Part shown: positions 17,500 through 26,541 of the stretch, piece after piece
Numbering within the stretch: position 1 is the first letter of the stretch
Layout of the letters: every line of letters starts with the position of its first letter
Notes under the pieces: model-generated
The model's input: only the letters and a program-made list of their open reading frames with translations
What the model was told of the DNA's origin: nothing
The model's database searches: none
NCBI GenBank assembly: GCA_026398875.1
Contig: JAPLSB010000016.1
Location: forward strand, 248,001-312,000
Length of the DNA: 64,000 nucleotides
Source of the DNA: Gammaproteobacteria bacterium
Lineage (GTDB): Bacteria > Pseudomonadota > Gammaproteobacteria > Nevskiales > Nevskiaceae
Direction: 5' to 3'
Program-made: the position numbers and the translations under genes

Positions 17500-18920
17500 G
17501 CGTGCCGCTGCCGGCCGTTGTGCCACCGGGCCGCGACTGGGCGAGCCTGATACCGGTCATTGCGGGGCTGGTCTGGCTGACGCTTGGCAGCGGCCCCGCG
17601 TGGCTGCTGTTGGCGGTGGTGCCCGGCGTGCTGCTGATCGCCACCGGGGTGTCGGCGCTGCTCTGGAGCGGCGACAGCCGGATCACCCATTACGGTGCGC
17701 TGGCCGGCGTGCTCGGCGTGCTGTTCGCCGTGCCGGGTCTGTTCATCCTGCCGTTGGCTGGTGTGCTGATGGCGGGCCTGTTGTCGGCGGCGGCATTCGT
17801 GAGCGCCGGACGCACGGCACTGCGGCTGGCGGAACCGGCGCCGGGTGCGCCGGAGCCACCAGCCGACATCAAGACCTGGAGCAAGGCGGCGCTCGACGAG
17901 GCCCTGGTCGGCTACTTCGTGGCGCTTGCCAAGATCCCGGCCGGTAGCGAGGCGGAATCACTGGTTCGCGACGCCGCAGTGATGGAAGCGGTGCTTGCGC
18001 AGCGCGGCTGGCTGGACAACCCGGCTGCCTACCATCAGACGCCGTCGGCGCCGACCGATGCCCGACTGACGCCGGCGCGGTTTGCCGGTTTCGACTACGA
18101 GCAGCTGCGCTTCGCCAGCGGTTTCGAGCCACAGCCCGAGGTGCCTGGCGCTGCACTCTGGCAAAGCTATCTGCCGAACCGCGATTGCCACGCCAGCGTG
18201 TTCCGGCAGCCGCAGCGCGGGCGGCCGTGGCTGCTGTGCATCCACGGCTACCGGATGGGCACGCCGTTCCTCGATCTGCGGCTGTTCGCGCCGCACATCT
18301 ATTTCAAGCGGCTGGGGCTGAACCTGGTGATGCCGGTGCTGCCGTTGCATGGTCCGCGGCGGATCGGTCGGCGCAGCGGCGATCACTTCCTCGATGGCGA
18401 TCCACTGGATCTGCTGTTCGCCGAAACTCAGGCGCTTTGGGACCTGCGCCGCACCGTGGCGTGGATTCGTGCACAGGAACCCGAGGCACGCATTGGCGTG
18501 CTCGGCTACAGCCTGGGCGGCTACAACGCGGCCTTGCTGGCTACCCACGAGACCGGGCTGGATTTCGTGATCTCGGGGATTCCGGTTGCCGACTTTGCAA
18601 CCGTGCTCTGGCAGCACGTGCCGACGCCATTGCGCCAGTACTTCGAAGCCGAGGGCCTGAGCCGCGAGCGCTACCAGCGCCTGCTCAAGGTGGTGTCGCC
18701 GCTGGCCTTGCCAGCGAAGCTGCCGGCCGATCGCCTGCACTTGTTTGCCGGTTCTGCCGATCGCGTGGTGCCGCCGGTCCAGCCGCTGAAGCTGGCACGA
18801 CACTGGCAGCGCAACGTCCACTGGTTTCCGGGCGCGCATCTGACATTCCGCGGCGAACGCAGCGTGGTTCGCTGCATTGACGACGCGATGATCGGCGCGG
18901 GCTGGAAGTCGGCGAGTTGA
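17496..18920 (+). CDS. Membrane-anchored alpha/beta hydrolase
   Basis: A 474-residue protein. Residues 15-110 hold three or four membrane helices (SLIPVIAGLVWLTLG, LLLAVVPGVLLIATG, LAGVLGVLFAVPGLFIL, LAGVLMAGLLSAAAFV). A linker follows, then an alpha/beta-hydrolase domain: LLCIHGYRMGTPFLDL, nucleophile elbow GVLGYSLGGYNAALLA, acidic residue in AGSADRVVPP and His in FPGAHLTFRG. The natural substrate is unknown. The membrane part suggests a lipid or envelope substrate, which is inference. Coupled to the FMN reductase by a 4-base overlap. Confidence 0.8.
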   Translation: MSVPLPAVVPPGRDWASLIPVIAGLVWLTLGSGPAWLLLAVVPGVLLIATGVSALLWSGDSRITHYGALAGVLGVLFAVPGLFILPLAGVLMAGLLSAAAFVSAGRTALRLAEPAPGAPEPPADIKTWSKAALDEALVGYFVALAKIPAGSEAESLVRDAAVMEAVLAQRGWLDNPAAYHQTPSAPTDARLTPARFAGFDYEQLRFASGFEPQPEVPGAALWQSYLPNRDCHASVFRQPQRGRPWLLCIHGYRMGTPFLDLRLFAPHIYFKRLGLNLVMPVLPLHGPRRIGRRSGDHFLDGDPLDLLFAETQALWDLRRTVAWIRAQEPEARIGVLGYSLGGYNAALLATHETGLDFVISGIPVADFATVLWQHVPTPLRQYFEAEGLSRERYQRLLKVVSPLALPAKLPADRLHLFAGSADRVVPPVQPLKLARHWQRNVHWFPGAHLTFRGERSVVRCIDDAMIGAGWKSAS

Positions 18921-19016
18921 CGGAGTCCGGTGCGGCTGCGCTGCCGGGCTGGAAATCGAACAAGCGTTAAACTGCGCGGCTCTTGAGGTCAGCCCAGTTC
19001 AGGTCGGAGAAGTGGT

Positions 19017-20144
19017 GTGTCGATGAAGAAAGTCTGCATCAGCGGTAGCGGCCTGTTCACCCCTGCGGATTCGGTTTCGAACGAAGAACTGGTGTTGTCC
19101 TTCAACACCTACGTCGAGCGTTTCAATGCCGAGCATGCCGAGGCGATTGCCAGCGGTGCGGTGACTGCGCTAGCGCCTTCGTCGACCGAATTCATCTACA
19201 AGGCGTCTGGCATCAAGTCGCGCTACACGGTCGACAAGGCCGGTGTCATCGACCCGGAAGTGATGCATCCGCAGGTCCGGCCGCGCAGCAACGACGAGCC
19301 GTCGCTGATGGTCGAGATGGGCCTGGTTGCCGCTCGGCAGGCGCTGGAAAGCGCCGGACGCAGCGCGGCCGACATCGACGCCGTGCTGGTTGCCTGCTCG
19401 AACATGCAGCGGCCGTATCCGGCGATGGCGGTCGAACTGCAGCACTTCCTCGGCGCCGGTGGCTACGGCTACGACATGAATGTGGCCTGTGCATCGGCCG
19501 CGTTCGGCGTGCAGACCGCAGTCGATGCCGTGATGAGCGGCTCCGCCCGCGCAGCACTGGTGGTCAGTCCGGAGATCTGCACCGGCCATCTGAACTTCCG
19601 CAATCGCGACTGCCACTTCATCTTTGGCGATGCGGCGACGGCGCTGGTCGTCGAGCCGCTGGAAACCGCCACCGGCGAGCACCGCTTCGAGGTGCTCGGC
19701 ACCCGTCTGCAGACGCAGTTTTCGAACAACATCCGCAACAACTTCGGCTTCATGAACCGCTCCGAGGCGCCACAGCGGCCGTGGAACGACGTGCTGTTCG
19801 TCCAGGAAGGCCGCAAGGTGTTCAAGGAAGTGGTCCCGATGGTGTCCGACCTGCTGATCGCGCATCTGAAGGACCTCGGCATCGAGCCGAATTCGGTCAA
19901 GCGCTTCTGGCTGCATCAGGCCAACCTGTCGATGAACCAACTGATCGCCAAGAAGGTGCTGGGACGCGAACCGAGCATCGAGGAAGCGCCGATCATTCTC
20001 GACGAGTACGCCAACACGTCGTCAGCCGGCTCGGTGATCGCGTTCCACAAGTATCACGCTGATCTGAAGCCGGGCGATGTCGGCGTGCTGTGCGCTTTCG
20101 GCGCCGGCTATTCGGCGGGCAGCGTCGTGGTACGGAAGCTGTAA
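19017..20144 (+). CDS. Beta-ketoacyl-ACP synthase III family protein
   Basis: A 375-residue thiolase-fold condensing enzyme of the FabH family. The Cys-His-Asn triad is present: MNVACASAAFG (Cys near 158), FWLHQANLSMNQ (His near 300) and DEYANTSSAGS (Asn near 333). The CoA/malonyl pocket regions are intact. It is longer than housekeeping FabH (about 317), with an extra N-terminal segment around residues 25-70, so it is probably a specialised paralogue. GTG at 19017 has GGAGA six bases upstream; ATG at 19023 is the alternative. It stands alone before phoB. Confidence 0.88.
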   Translation: MSMKKVCISGSGLFTPADSVSNEELVLSFNTYVERFNAEHAEAIASGAVTALAPSSTEFIYKASGIKSRYTVDKAGVIDPEVMHPQVRPRSNDEPSLMVEMGLVAARQALESAGRSAADIDAVLVACSNMQRPYPAMAVELQHFLGAGGYGYDMNVACASAAFGVQTAVDAVMSGSARAALVVSPEICTGHLNFRNRDCHFIFGDAATALVVEPLETATGEHRFEVLGTRLQTQFSNNIRNNFGFMNRSEAPQRPWNDVLFVQEGRKVFKEVVPMVSDLLIAHLKDLGIEPNSVKRFWLHQANLSMNQLIAKKVLGREPSIEEAPIILDEYANTSSAGSVIAFHKYHADLKPGDVGVLCAFGAGYSAGSVVVRKL

Positions 20145-20183
20145 AGCCTCGGCGAACATCGTCTTTTTTGTGTAATCCCCCAT

Positions 20184-20201
20184 CTGTCAAACGCGTGTCA
20201 C
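20184..20201 (+). promoter_or_regulatory. Pho box upstream of phoB
   Basis: CTGTCAA-ACGC-GTGTCAC closely fits the two 7-base half-sites and 4-base spacer of the PhoB operator. An inverted TGTGACA lies a little further down at 20222-20228. The position, 45-60 bases before the phoB start, fits autoregulation of phoB under phosphate limitation. Confidence 0.65.
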
Positions 20202-20246
20202 AAATTGCTTTCAGCATGTTGTGTGACATCTAATCGAAGGATGGGG

Positions 20247-20939
20247 ATGCAGAACAAGAAGATTCTGGTGATCGAGGATGAAGCCTCGATCCGCGACATG
20301 CTGCGTTTCGCGCTGGAGCGCGTCGAATTCATGGTCAGCGTGGCGGCCGATGCACCTTCGGCGCGGCTTCGCATCGCTGAATCCCGTCCCGATCTGATCC
20401 TGCTCGACTGGATGATGCCCGGTGTTTCGGGCGTCGATTACGCGCGCGAGCTGAAGGCGGCGCCGCAGACGCGCGACATCCCGGTGATCATGGTGACCGC
20501 AAGGGCCGAGGAAGAGGACAAGATCCGCGGCCTGAACATTGGCTGCGACGATTACGTGTCCAAGCCGTTCTCGTTCCCCGAGCTGATTGCCCGCATCCAG
20601 GCGGTGCTGCGCCGCTCGATGCCCGGCGGCGAGGAGGAGCGGCTGGCGGTGGCCGGCCTGCAAGTCGATGCCGCCAGCCAGCGGGTCACGGCGAAGGGCG
20701 AACCGGTGCGCCTCGGGCCAACCGAGTACCGGCTGCTGCACTTCTTCATCAGCCACCCGGAACGCGTCTACACGCGCGAACAGGTGCTGGATCGTGTCTG
20801 GGGCCAGAACGTCTACGTCGAGGAGCGCACGGTCGACGTGCACATCCGCCGGCTGCGCAAGGCACTGGAACCGTTCGGCTATGACGGCATGATCCAGACC
20901 GTGCGTGGTACCGGCTACCGCTTTTCAGAGCGGGTCTGA
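20247..20939 (+). CDS. phoB: Phosphate regulon response regulator PhoB
   Basis: A 230-residue OmpR-family regulator. Receiver domain: acidic pair in [12 protein letters not shown], phospho-acceptor Asp near 54 in [14 protein letters not shown], conserved Thr in [12 protein letters not shown] and Lys in [12 protein letters not shown]. The C-terminal winged helix has [12 protein letters not shown] and the recognition region [19 protein letters not shown], as in PhoB. When phosphorylated by PhoR it activates phosphate-starvation genes. ATG at 20247 follows AAGGA with good spacing and gives the E. coli length; ATG at 20241 is possible. A Pho box lies upstream and phoR follows after 3 bases. Confidence 0.96.
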   Translation: MQNKKILVIEDEASIRDMLRFALERVEFMVSVAADAPSARLRIAESRPDLILLDWMMPGVSGVDYARELKAAPQTRDIPVIMVTARAEEEDKIRGLNIGCDDYVSKPFSFPELIARIQAVLRRSMPGGEEERLAVAGLQVDAASQRVTAKGEPVRLGPTEYRLLHFFISHPERVYTREQVLDRVWGQNVYVEERTVDVHIRRLRKALEPFGYDGMIQTVRGTGYRFSERV

Positions 20940-20942
20940 GCC

Positions 20943-22292
20943 ATGTCCCGGGCTTGGCTCCCGAGCCCGGATCTGCTGAGGCAGATCGTGCAGCTGCTGC
21001 TGCGCGTTGGTCTGGCGGCAGCCTTCGGTGCCTGGATCGGCTTCCTGTGGCCGACGATCGCGGCGACGCTGCTGCTCAGCCTGATCATCCATCTGCGTTA
21101 CCTGACGCGCCTGCGCAGCTGGCTGAACACGCCGAAGCAGGTCGACCTGCCGCTCGCCGACGGCATCTGGGGCGAGGTCTATGACGGCCTGCTGAACCTG
21201 CAGAAGCGCAACCGCAAGCGCAAGCGCAAGCTGGCCGCGATCCTCGCCGAGTTCCAGGCGTCGACCGAAGCGCTGCCCGATGGCGCGGTGGTGCTTGGGC
21301 CGAACGGCGAAATCGTCTGGTTCAACACGGCCGCGCAGGCGCTGCTCGGCTTGCGGGTGCAGCAGGATGTCGGCTTGCGCATCGCCAACCTGGTTCGCAA
21401 GCCGGTGTTCACCGAATACTTCTCGCGCGACGACTACAGCGGCGAAGTCGAATGCGATTCGCCGATCAACGCCGACACCATGCTGTCGTTCCGGATCATC
21501 CCGTACGGCAACGGCCAGCGTCTGATGATCGTCCGCGATGTGTCGGATCTCCGGCGGCTGGAAACGGCACGCCGGGACTTCGTCGCCAATGCCTCGCATG
21601 AACTGCGCACGCCGCTGACCGTGCTGCGCGGTTATCTCGATGTCATGGAGCCGGAGACCCGCAAGGGCGGCTCCCTGCATGACTGGACGTCGCCGATGTC
21701 GGAAATGCGGGCGCAGGCCGCGCGCATGGAAGCGCTGATCAACGATCTGCTGAAGCTGGCCCGGCTGGAAGCCAACATCATCAACACCCGTCAGGACTTG
21801 CTCGACGTGCCGAGGATGCTGGCGCGTACCCATGAGCAGGCGAAGACGATGTCGAAAGGGCAGCACCGCATCGAGTTCGACATCGAGCCGGAACTGCGGC
21901 TTTACGGCCGTGACAGTGAAACCCAGAGCGTGTTCACCAATCTGGTCAGCAATGCCGTCCAGTACACGCCGCAGGGCGGCATCATCAACGTGCGCTGGTG
22001 GGGTGATGACAGCGGCGCGCACTTCAGTGTTGCCGACACCGGCATCGGCATTGCCGAGAAGGATCTGCCGCGACTGACCGAGCGCTTCTACCGCGTCGAT
22101 ACCGGGCGCTCGCGGGCCACCGGCGGTACCGGTCTGGGTCTGTCGATCGTCAAGCACGCGCTCGAGCATCTGGACGGCAAGCTGTCGATCGAAAGCGAAC
22201 TTGGCGTCGGCACCACGTTCACCTGCAGTTTCCCGATTCATCGCGTGCACGCCGGCAGCCAGCGCAACGAGCTGCGCGCACCGATCGGCTGA
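20943..22292 (+). CDS. phoR: Phosphate regulon sensor kinase PhoR
   Basis: A 449-residue histidine kinase that phosphorylates or dephosphorylates PhoB. Two N-terminal membrane helices (residues 15-55) are followed by a basic linker (KRNRKRKRK), a PAS domain (LPDGAVVLGPNGEIVWFN), the H-box FVANASHELRTPLTVLRGY (His near 219), the N-box, and ATP-lid motifs VADTGIGIAEKDLPRL and GGTGLGLSIVKHALE. There is no large periplasmic domain, as usual for PhoR. Same operon as phoB. Confidence 0.96.
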   Translation: MSRAWLPSPDLLRQIVQLLLRVGLAAAFGAWIGFLWPTIAATLLLSLIIHLRYLTRLRSWLNTPKQVDLPLADGIWGEVYDGLLNLQKRNRKRKRKLAAILAEFQASTEALPDGAVVLGPNGEIVWFNTAAQALLGLRVQQDVGLRIANLVRKPVFTEYFSRDDYSGEVECDSPINADTMLSFRIIPYGNGQRLMIVRDVSDLRRLETARRDFVANASHELRTPLTVLRGYLDVMEPETRKGGSLHDWTSPMSEMRAQAARMEALINDLLKLARLEANIINTRQDLLDVPRMLARTHEQAKTMSKGQHRIEFDIEPELRLYGRDSETQSVFTNLVSNAVQYTPQGGIINVRWWGDDSGAHFSVADTGIGIAEKDLPRLTERFYRVDTGRSRATGGTGLGLSIVKHALEHLDGKLSIESELGVGTTFTCSFPIHRVHAGSQRNELRAPIG

Positions 22293-22540
22293 CCTGCTTC
22301 GCGCGCTGCGGGCTCACGAGCGCCAGGGCGTGGTCGCAACACCGGTTCGCGCTTCGGATGATGCCGGCCGCTGATGGCTGCGATCCGGTTTGACTCGCCA
22401 GATCGACCACCTGCGACGATCTGCAACAGTCGAACTGCACCATTGAGCGGGTGCTGGCGCATCGGCAGGCTCGATTGCTCGGTACACTGACGCGCTTCGC
22501 CATCTTCCATGGCCATTCCTGTCGAGGGCTGCACGCGCAC

Positions 22541-23254
22541 ATGAGCACGCTTTCCTATCGGTCGCACATCTCCAGTCAGTACAACTCGGAGCTCGAGGAC
22601 GTACGTCAGCGCGTCTTGGCCATGGGCGGGCTGGTGGAGCAGCAGATCATCGAAGCGACGCGGGCGCTGGTGGAATCCGACACCGAGCTGGCCGAGCAGG
22701 TGTCGCGCAACGATTTGCGCGTCAACCAGCTGGAAGTCCAGATCGACGAGGAATGCAGCGGAATTCTTGCTCGGCGTCAGCCCACGGCCGGCGATCTGCG
22801 GCTGGTCTACGCCGTGGTCAAGACCATCACCGATCTCGAGCGCATCGGCGACGAAGCCGAGAAGATCGCCCGTATGGCGGTGGATCTCGCCAGCCAGGAG
22901 CGCACCGGCGCGCCGCTGGTCGAAGTCGGGCATCTGTCGCGTCATGTCTCGCAGATGGTCCATGACGCGCTCGATGCGTTTGCCCGCATGGACGTCGATG
23001 CTGCACTCGCCGTCGCGCGTGAAGATCTGGCGGTCGATCGCGAATATGAAGCGCTGATGCGCCAGTGCATCACCTTCATGATGGAAGACCCGCGCACGAT
23101 CCGCCGCGTGCTCGACGTGATCTGGTCGGTCCGCGCGCTGGAACGCATCGGTGACCACGCCCGCAACATTTCCGAGTACGTCATCTACTTCGTGAAGGGC
23201 AAGGACGTTCGCCATCTCGGACTCGAAGCGATGGAGCGCGAGGCGCGCAGCTAG
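22541..23254 (+). CDS. phoU: Phosphate-specific transport system accessory protein PhoU
   Basis: A 237-residue two-repeat helical protein that links the Pst transporter to PhoR and represses the regulon when phosphate is plentiful. Each half carries the metal-binding pattern: [25 protein letters not shown], split around residues 85-110, and [18 protein letters not shown] near 195-215. ATG at 22541 matches the family N-terminus ([10 protein letters not shown]). It lies 248 bases after phoR, a gap that holds no gene. The pst genes that normally accompany phoU are not here. Confidence 0.95.
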   Translation: MSTLSYRSHISSQYNSELEDVRQRVLAMGGLVEQQIIEATRALVESDTELAEQVSRNDLRVNQLEVQIDEECSGILARRQPTAGDLRLVYAVVKTITDLERIGDEAEKIARMAVDLASQERTGAPLVEVGHLSRHVSQMVHDALDAFARMDVDAALAVAREDLAVDREYEALMRQCITFMMEDPRTIRRVLDVIWSVRALERIGDHARNISEYVIYFVKGKDVRHLGLEAMEREARS

Positions 23255-23382
23255 CCTGCATGCCGCGTGCGCCGGCATTGTCGGCATCGGTTGCCACGGG
23301 TGGTCAGGCGTTGAGGCCGACTGCTACCGCAACTCATGAACAGGGTCGGCCAACGGCCGGCCTGTCCGTTTGGAGCAGCGGC

Positions 23383-24168
23383 ATGAAGGCCGGAATCGTC
23401 GCCGTCTGGCTGTTGTTCGCGGCGGTCTGCGCGCCTGCGGCAGTCGCCGCCGCGCAGCCGCAGTCGCAGTCGCTGACCATCGCTGCTGCGTCGGATCTGG
23501 CGTACTGCATGGATGATCTGAACGCCGAGTTCCGGCGCCAGCATCCGGACGCCGATCTGAAGACCACGACCGGGGCGTCCGGCAACTTCTTCGCGCAGAT
23601 CAAGGCGGGTGCGCCTTTCGACGTGTTCCTGTCCGCCGACATCGCCTATCCGCGTGAGCTGATCAAGGCCGGACTTGCCGATGAAGCCTCGCTGCTGCGC
23701 TATGCCACTGGCCACCTTGCCTTGTGGACGGCCAGAGAGGGCGTCGACCTGTCGGCGGGTCTGCCGGCGCTGGCATCGCCGACGATCCGGCGGATCGCCA
23801 TCGCCAATCCGGACACCGCACCATATGGTCGCGCTGCGCGGGCGGCACTTCAGTCAGCGGGGATGTGGAACGCCGTGCAGGATCGCCTCGTGTTCGGCGA
23901 AAACATCGCCCAGACCGCGCAGTTCGTGCAGTCCGGAAATGCCGATGTCGGCCTGGTTTCGCTGTCTTTGCTCAAGGCGCCGAAGATGGCGGGCATCGGA
24001 CATCACGTCGAAGTCCCGGAGGCATTGCATCCGCCACTCGAACAGGCTGGGGTGATCACCCACCTTGGCCGCGACAACCCGCTGGCGTCCGCGTATCTGC
24101 GCTTTCTGGCGTCACCCGCCGCCCGGGCCGTGTTCGACCGCTACGGCTTCGTGACGCCGCGGCCCTAG
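23383..24168 (+). CDS. modA: Molybdate ABC transporter substrate-binding protein
   Basis: A 261-residue periplasmic binding protein. After a signal peptide (MKAGIVAVWLLFAAVCAPAAVAAA) come the ModA-type motifs LTIAAASDLAYCMDDL, TGASGNFFAQIKAGAPFDVFLSAD (in two runs), IANPDTAPYGRAARAAL and GNADVGLVSLSL. These residues bind the oxyanion. modB and modC are absent, since the next gene is on the other strand. It therefore works with a permease encoded elsewhere or has another ligand. GGAG lies before the ATG at 23383; the frame's earlier start at 23260 has no signal peptide. Confidence 0.85.
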   Translation: MKAGIVAVWLLFAAVCAPAAVAAAQPQSQSLTIAAASDLAYCMDDLNAEFRRQHPDADLKTTTGASGNFFAQIKAGAPFDVFLSADIAYPRELIKAGLADEASLLRYATGHLALWTAREGVDLSAGLPALASPTIRRIAIANPDTAPYGRAARAALQSAGMWNAVQDRLVFGENIAQTAQFVQSGNADVGLVSLSLLKAPKMAGIGHHVEVPEALHPPLEQAGVITHLGRDNPLASAYLRFLASPAARAVFDRYGFVTPRP

Positions 24169-24632
24169 CGTCGCGGCGACACGTACATCGTGATGTCGGC
24201 TTCCATCACGCGTTGATCCTGCGTATCCAGTACTGCGACCGCCAGCACCACGTCGCCGAGAAAATCGGCTGGCAGCTGCGGTTGCCAGTCCAGCACGGCG
24301 CGCAGGTCACCCTTCGCCTTGCGCAGGTAGCGCACCGTCATGCCCTTCGGAATCCAGCGCAGCGTTTCCGGCAGCGTTGCTTCGATCAGCAGACCGGCGA
24401 CCAGTTCGCAAAGATTGCACATGGCAATCGCGTGGACCGTGCCGATGTGGTTCTGCACGGCACGTCGCTGCTTCAGCTCGGCGACACAGCGGCCAACACG
24501 CAGTTCGGTGACCAGCGGCCGAATGCTGCCGAAGTAGGGGGCGGTGGCGCAGACGCCGCGCGTGAACAGCTGCCGTCCGAGCGGCAGCCGTGACAGACGA
24601 TCGAACAGCTTCAGTGGCGACGGCTTGTTCAT
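24165..24632 (-). CDS. Hotdog-fold protein (DUF4442/PaaI-like)
   Basis: A 155-residue protein with the DUF4442 layout: an amphipathic N-terminal helix, IRPLVTELRVGRCVAELKQ, then the hotdog helix region NHIGTVHAIAMCNLCELVAG, and RWIPKGMTVRYLRKAKGDLRA. Such proteins resemble acyl-CoA thioesterases, but activity is mostly unproven. It converges on modA with a 4-base stop overlap. ATG at 24632 is preferred over TTG at 24638. Confidence 0.75.
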   Translation of the reverse strand: MNKPSPLKLFDRLSRLPLGRQLFTRGVCATAPYFGSIRPLVTELRVGRCVAELKQRRAVQNHIGTVHAIAMCNLCELVAGLLIEATLPETLRWIPKGMTVRYLRKAKGDLRAVLDWQPQLPADFLGDVVLAVAVLDTQDQRVMEADITMYVSPRR

Positions 24633-24659
24633 CGGCAACGGCGTTCCTGCGCGGCCGCG

Positions 24660-25619
24660 TCAGTCGACGTACAGCGAACTGACCGATTCCTCGGCGCTGA
24701 CGCGACGAATGGTTTCGGCAAGCAGGCCGGCGATCGACAGCTGACGGATCTTCGGGCAAGCCTTGGCTTCCTTGGTCAGCGGAATGGTGTCGGTGACCAC
24801 CATCGCGTCGAGCTGGGAGTTCTGGATGTTCGAGATCGCCGGCCCCGACAGCACCGGATGCGTGACATAGGCAACGACCTTGATCGCTCCGTGCTCCTTC
24901 AGCGCGGCGGCAGCCTTGCCGAGCGTGCCGGCGGTGTCGACGAGGTCGTCGATCATCACGCAGGTCTTGCCGCGCACGTCACCGATGATGTTCATCACCT
25001 GCGATTCGTTGGCGCGCGGCCGGCGCTTGTCGATGATCGCGAGATCGGAGTCATCGAGCTGCTTGGCCAGCGCACGGGCGCGAACCACGCCGCCGACATC
25101 CGGGGAGACGACGATCAGGTTTTCGTATTTCTGACGCCAGATATCGCCGAGCAGCACCGGGCTGGCATAGACGTTGTCGACCGGGATGTCGAAGAAGCCC
25201 TGAATCTGGTCGGCGTGCAGGTCGACGGTCAGCACGCGGTGCGCACCGCACTCGCCGATCATGTCGGCCACTACCTTGGCGCTGATCGGCACGCGGGCCG
25301 ACCGCGGACGGCGGTCCTGACGGGCGTAGCCGAAGTAGGGCACGACAGCGGTGATGCGGCCTGCCGACGCGCGCTTGAAGGCATCGAGCAGCATCAGCAG
25401 TTCGATGATGTGCTGATCGGTCGGCGCATTGGTCGGCTGGATCACGAAAACGTCTTTGCCGCGAACGTTTTCGAGGATCTCGATCTGCACTTCGCCGTCC
25501 GAGAAACGCCCGAGTTGCAGCTTGCCGAGCGGCATGTGCAGATAGTTCGCGATGTCCTGCGCCAGTGGCGGGTTGGCACTGCCACTGAACAACATCAACT
25601 GGGCTGAACTGTCAGGCAT
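24660..25619 (-). CDS. prs: Ribose-phosphate pyrophosphokinase
   Basis: A 319-residue enzyme making PRPP from ribose 5-phosphate and ATP, feeding purine, pyrimidine, histidine, tryptophan and NAD synthesis. Recognised by [20 protein letters not shown] (in part), [20 protein letters not shown], the catalytic His region [18 protein letters not shown], and the PRPP loop [17 protein letters not shown]. Full length. It follows tRNA-Gln on the same strand, as in many gammaproteobacteria. Confidence 0.98.
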   Translation of the reverse strand: MPDSSAQLMLFSGSANPPLAQDIANYLHMPLGKLQLGRFSDGEVQIEILENVRGKDVFVIQPTNAPTDQHIIELLMLLDAFKRASAGRITAVVPYFGYARQDRRPRSARVPISAKVVADMIGECGAHRVLTVDLHADQIQGFFDIPVDNVYASPVLLGDIWRQKYENLIVVSPDVGGVVRARALAKQLDDSDLAIIDKRRPRANESQVMNIIGDVRGKTCVMIDDLVDTAGTLGKAAAALKEHGAIKVVAYVTHPVLSGPAISNIQNSQLDAMVVTDTIPLTKEAKACPKIRQLSIAGLLAETIRRVSAEESVSSLYVD

Positions 25620-25748
25620 CGGGGCTCGGTCTTGATGGTGCAGGGATCAACCGTGGAGCGCGGCGATCGGTGGAATTCATGGTCGGATGGCGACGGCAGC
25701 CGGCGCGGATTCCGATCATCGACGACGACATCGGTCGAAACAGGAAGC

Positions 25749-25823
25749 TGGCTGGGGCGGATGGATTCGAACCACCGAATGGGAGGATCAAAACCTCCTG
25801 CCTTACCACTTGGCGACGCCCCA
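25749..25823 (-). tRNA. tRNA-Gln (TTG anticodon)
   Basis: Seventy-five bases including an encoded CCA. The 7-bp acceptor stem (TGGGGCG with CGCCCCA), D-arm with AAGTGGTAA, a 5-bp anticodon stem AGGAG/CTCCC-type around the loop TTTTGAT (anticodon TTG), and T-loop GGTTCGAATCC all fit tRNA-Gln. It lies between lolB and prs, the conserved position. Confidence 0.96.
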
Positions 25824-25911
25824 GTATTCAGCGGCCGCGATTATACCGTCGGCGCCCTGTTCCGATGCCCCGCGATGCGAACTTTTTGGTCGATCGGCAT
25901 CGCTTTGACGA

Positions 25912-26541
25912 TCAAGGGATGCCGATCCACTGGTCGATCACCAGGCGAAAGGTCCGTCCGCCGCCGGCCACGGTGAGCTTGCGCGGCAGCGTCAACGAAT
26001 TCACCGTCTGGTACTCGGTGTAGTCGATCTTCCAGCCTGTCTGTTCGAAGCGCTGGGCACGGCCGACGTCGTCGAGCAGCACTTCGCGTGGCTGCTCGTC
26101 GATCCGGCCCGGAGCCGGTATGCCAAGCGCCCAGTAGCGAAGCTTGGCCAGCGGCAGACTCCAGCCGAGTCGTTGCTGCATGTAGCTTTCCGGCGCGCCA
26201 GTGGTGATCACGCCATCCTTGCTGCGGATCTCCACGCTGTCCGGCGTGCCGCTGATCGCCAGTGCGCCGACGCCAAGAGGACCGGTGATGCGCAGGTCCA
26301 TGCGGTCGCTGCTCTGCGTCCAGTCGAGATCGCCGCGCCCGCCGGCGATGCCGGCTTCGGCGACACGGCCTTTCAGCACGAAGTTCTGGACGGCCGAGAT
26401 ATTCGATCGGCGGATCCCCCAGTTGCGCTCGGAGAAGCCGGTATTCAGTTCCTTGCGCGGTGCAATGCCGCAGGCACTGACCAGCACGACGACGATCACC
26501 AGGAGGCTGCGGGTAGCCCGCAGCGGTCGGCTGCCGATCAT
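25912..26541 (-). CDS. lolB: Outer-membrane lipoprotein insertion protein LolB
   Basis: A 209-residue lipoprotein. A signal sequence ends in the lipobox LVSAC with Cys at residue 24. The body has the LolB pattern VQNFVLKGRVAE, RMDLRITGPLGVGAL and WKIDYTEYQT, ending LPRKLTVAGGGRTFRLVIDQW. LolB receives lipoproteins from LolA and inserts them in the outer membrane. Its ATG overlaps the stop of the TPR gene (ATGA). ispE, which usually follows lolB, is not present before tRNA-Gln. Confidence 0.9.
   Translation of the reverse strand: MIGSRPLRATRSLLVIVVVLVSACGIAPRKELNTGFSERNWGIRRSNISAVQNFVLKGRVAEAGIAGGRGDLDWTQSSDRMDLRITGPLGVGALAISGTPDSVEIRSKDGVITTGAPESYMQQRLGWSLPLAKLRYWALGIPAPGRIDEQPREVLLDDVGRAQRFEQTGWKIDYTEYQTVNSLTLPRKLTVAGGGRTFRLVIDQWIGIP

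Noticed and set aside
20145..20175. T-run after the ketoacyl synthase gene as a terminator
   Set aside because: TTTTTT is present but no stable stem precedes it.
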